The notes under the pieces were generated by a model that made no database searches, was not told the DNA's origin, and saw only the letters and a program-made list of their open reading frames with translations. From Betaproteobacteria bacterium (lineage in GTDB: Bacteria > Pseudomonadota > Gammaproteobacteria > Burkholderiales > SG8-39): a DNA stretch of 13,149 bases. Positions 11,549 through 13,149 of this stretch are shown one piece after another (within the stretch, counting starts at the first letter, position 1; each line of letters starts with the position of its first letter). The stretch is taken from assembly GCA_016867955.1 (NCBI GenBank), contig VGIE01000018.1, positions 1 through 13,149 on the forward strand, in the 5' to 3' direction. Both the position numbers and the translations under genes were made by a program.

Positions 11549-13149
11549 ATGAACATCGGCAGGAACACCCACTCGATGAACGCCACCCACGAAGTCAGCA
11601 ACCAGCCGCCGGCGCTGAAGGACTACAACGCCTGGTCCGGCAACCCGCTGCTGATCGCCTCGGTGGCGCGAGAAGGCGGCGGCTGGATCGCGCGCGAGGC
11701 GGCCACGCTGGGCGAGGTGGTGGGCAGCGAGGCCTTCCACATGCTGGTCGAGCATGCCAACCGATTTCCGCCCGAGCTGCGCACGCACGACCGCGCCGGG
11801 CGGCGCATCGACGCGGTGGAGTTCCACCCGGCCTACCATGAGCTGATGCGCCTCGCCTTCGGGCAGGGCCTGCATTCGCTGGCGTGGACGGCAGACCGGC
11901 CCGGCGCCTTCGTCGCGCGCGCCGCGCTGATCCACCTGTGGAACCAGGCCGAGAACGGCGTGGCCTGCCCGGTGACCATGTCGTTTGCCGCCCGCAAGGT
12001 GCTGCAGCACGACGAGGCGCTGGCCGCCGCCTGGCTGCCGCGGCTGCTGGCGCGCGACTACGACCCGCGGCCGCTGCCCTTCGCGCAGAAGCGCGCCGTC
12101 ACCATCGGCATGGCCATGACCGAGAAGCAGGGCGGCTCGGACCTGCGCAGCAACACCACGCTGGCGCGCCCGGCCGGCGGCCTCGAATACCAGCTCACCG
12201 GCCACAAGTGGTTCTGCTCGGCGCCGATGAGCGATGCCTTCTTTACGCTGGCCCGCATCGAGGGCCAGGAGCGGGTCAGCTGCTTCTTCGTCGCCCGCTC
12301 GCTGCCGGACGGCACGCGCAATCCCTTCCTCATCCAGCGCTTGAAGGACAAGGTCGGCAACCGATCCAATGCGTCGTCAGAGATCGAGTACGCCGGCACG
12401 CTGGCGCGTCGCATCGGTGAGGAGGGTCGCGGCATCGCCACGCTGATCGAGATGGCGCATTTCACGCGCTTCGACATCGTTTCGGCCGCCAGCGGCATGA
12501 TGCGCGCGGCCTTCGACCTGGCGCACCACCATTGCACTCACCGCAGCGCCTTCGGCCGGCGCCTGGTCGAGCAGCCGCTGATGGCCAATGTGCTGGCCGA
12601 CATGGCGCTCGAGGTGGAGGCGGCGCTGCTGCTCGCGCTGCGCCTGGCGCGCACGTTCGACGAGGATGCCGCGGGCGACGATGCGGCGAAGCTGTTAGCG
12701 CGCGTCACGGTACCGGTGGCCAAGTACTGGCTGTGCAAGCGCCTGCCGGTGGTCGCCACCGAGGCCATGGAGTGCATCGGCGGCAGCGGCTATGTCGAGG
12801 AACACCCGCTGGCGCGGCTCTACCGCGAGGCGCCGCTGAACGGCATCTGGGAGGGCTCCGGCAATGTGGTGTGCCTCGACCTGCTGCGCTCGCTGGCCGC
12901 GGGTTCGAAGGGCGGCGCGCAGAGCGCGGAGCTGCTGCTCGAGGAGATCCGCGCCGGCGGCGCGCGCATGGCGCCGGTGGCCGACGCCATCGCCGGCCTG
13001 CTGGCCGACACCGCGCAACTCGAGTCTGGTGCGCGACGCGTGGTCGAACAGATTGCGGTGGCGCTGCAGGCCAGCCTGATGCTGCGCCATGCCGACCCCG
13101 GCGCGGCCGCGGCATTCTGCGATTCGCGCCTGGGCACGGCCGCCGGCGC
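11549..13149 (+). CDS. aidB: AidB-type acyl-CoA dehydrogenase family protein (3' end cut by window edge)
   Basis: The frame stays open from 11549 to the window edge (533 full codons), close to the 541 residues of E. coli AidB, so only the last few residues are missing. FAD-site and core motifs are TEKQGGSDLRSNTT (from 191), LTGHKWFCSAPMSDAF, and KDKVGNRSNASSE, all characteristic of the AidB branch. IWEGSGNVVCLDLLR supplies Glu435 at the place of the catalytic Glu of the dehydrogenase fold. In E. coli, AidB is a tetrameric flavoprotein that binds DNA, is induced by Ada and is thought to protect DNA from alkylation; its dehydrogenase activity is weak. Many relatives are annotated as isovaleryl-CoA dehydrogenases. 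The presence of an Ada-like gene in this window makes an alkylation role attractive but does not prove it. The start has a strong SD. It is divergent from tal. Confidence 0.9.
   Translation, partial: MNIGRNTHSMNATHEVSNQPPALKDYNAWSGNPLLIASVAREGGGWIAREAATLGEVVGSEAFHMLVEHANRFPPELRTHDRAGRRIDAVEFHPAYHELMRLAFGQGLHSLAWTADRPGAFVARAALIHLWNQAENGVACPVTMSFAARKVLQHDEALAAAWLPRLLARDYDPRPLPFAQKRAVTIGMAMTEKQGGSDLRSNTTLARPAGGLEYQLTGHKWFCSAPMSDAFFTLARIEGQERVSCFFVARSLPDGTRNPFLIQRLKDKVGNRSNASSEIEYAGTLARRIGEEGRGIATLIEMAHFTRFDIVSAASGMMRAAFDLAHHHCTHRSAFGRRLVEQPLMANVLADMALEVEAALLLALRLARTFDEDAAGDDAAKLLARVTVPVAKYWLCKRLPVVATEAMECIGGSGYVEEHPLARLYREAPLNGIWEGSGNVVCLDLLRSLAAGSKGGAQSAELLLEEIRAGGARMAPVADAIAGLLADTAQLESGARRVVEQIAVALQASLMLRHADPGAAAAFCDSRLGTAAG

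Noticed and set aside
1..13149. Mobile elements, CRISPR arrays, tRNA genes, toxin-antitoxin or phage-defence loci
   Set aside because: No transposase, integrase, terminal repeats, regularly spaced repeats, tRNA-like folds or defence-type domains were recognised on either strand.

Overview
The window is compact, high-GC bacterial chromosome with bacterial-type housekeeping and repair genes, short intergenic gaps and no mobile element, tRNA, rRNA or CRISPR array that I can see. Gene content (an AdoCbl-dependent ribonucleotide reductase with a zinc-ribbon tail, AidB- and Ada-type alkylation proteins, a large-type transaldolase, PdxH, MsrA) and the repeated TAGAAT-type -10 boxes close to start codons suggest a GC-rich gamma- or betaproteobacterium. 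The exact lineage cannot be fixed from this window alone.

Layout from left to right. An MFS transporter (+) is followed by an AraC-HTH/O6-methylguanine-DNA methyltransferase fusion (+). This converges on a metallo-beta-lactamase-fold hydrolase (-). That hydrolase is divergent from pdxH (+), which converges on msrA (-). msrA is divergent from nrdJ (+), with a 310-bp regulatory gap between them. nrdJ is followed by a possible 18-codon ORF and a strong intrinsic terminator. Next comes a three-domain Nudix/LACTB2-like MBL/winged-helix fusion (+), which converges on a transaldolase (-). The transaldolase is divergent from an AidB-type acyl-CoA dehydrogenase (+) that runs off the right edge.

Almost every gene appears to be its own transcription unit; strands alternate and I see no tight operon. 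A loose theme is protection and maintenance: direct reversal of DNA alkylation (Ada-like), an AidB homologue (an alkylation-response protein in E. coli), repair of oxidised methionine (MsrA), oxygen-independent dNTP supply (NrdJ), NADPH-linked sugar phosphate flux (transaldolase) and PLP supply (PdxH). This is a thematic reading and not proof of co-regulation.

The points most worth a second look are: the msrA-nrdJ gap, with a perfect inverted repeat centred on the nrdJ -35 box, helically spaced A-tract repeats and a second inverted repeat next to the nrdJ start; the internally duplicated C-terminal module of NrdJ; the Nudix-MBL-winged-helix fusion; a tiny ORF between nrdJ and its terminator; and -10 boxes placed so that the ada-like and pdxH mRNAs should be leaderless. 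I did not find a clearly new multi-gene system.
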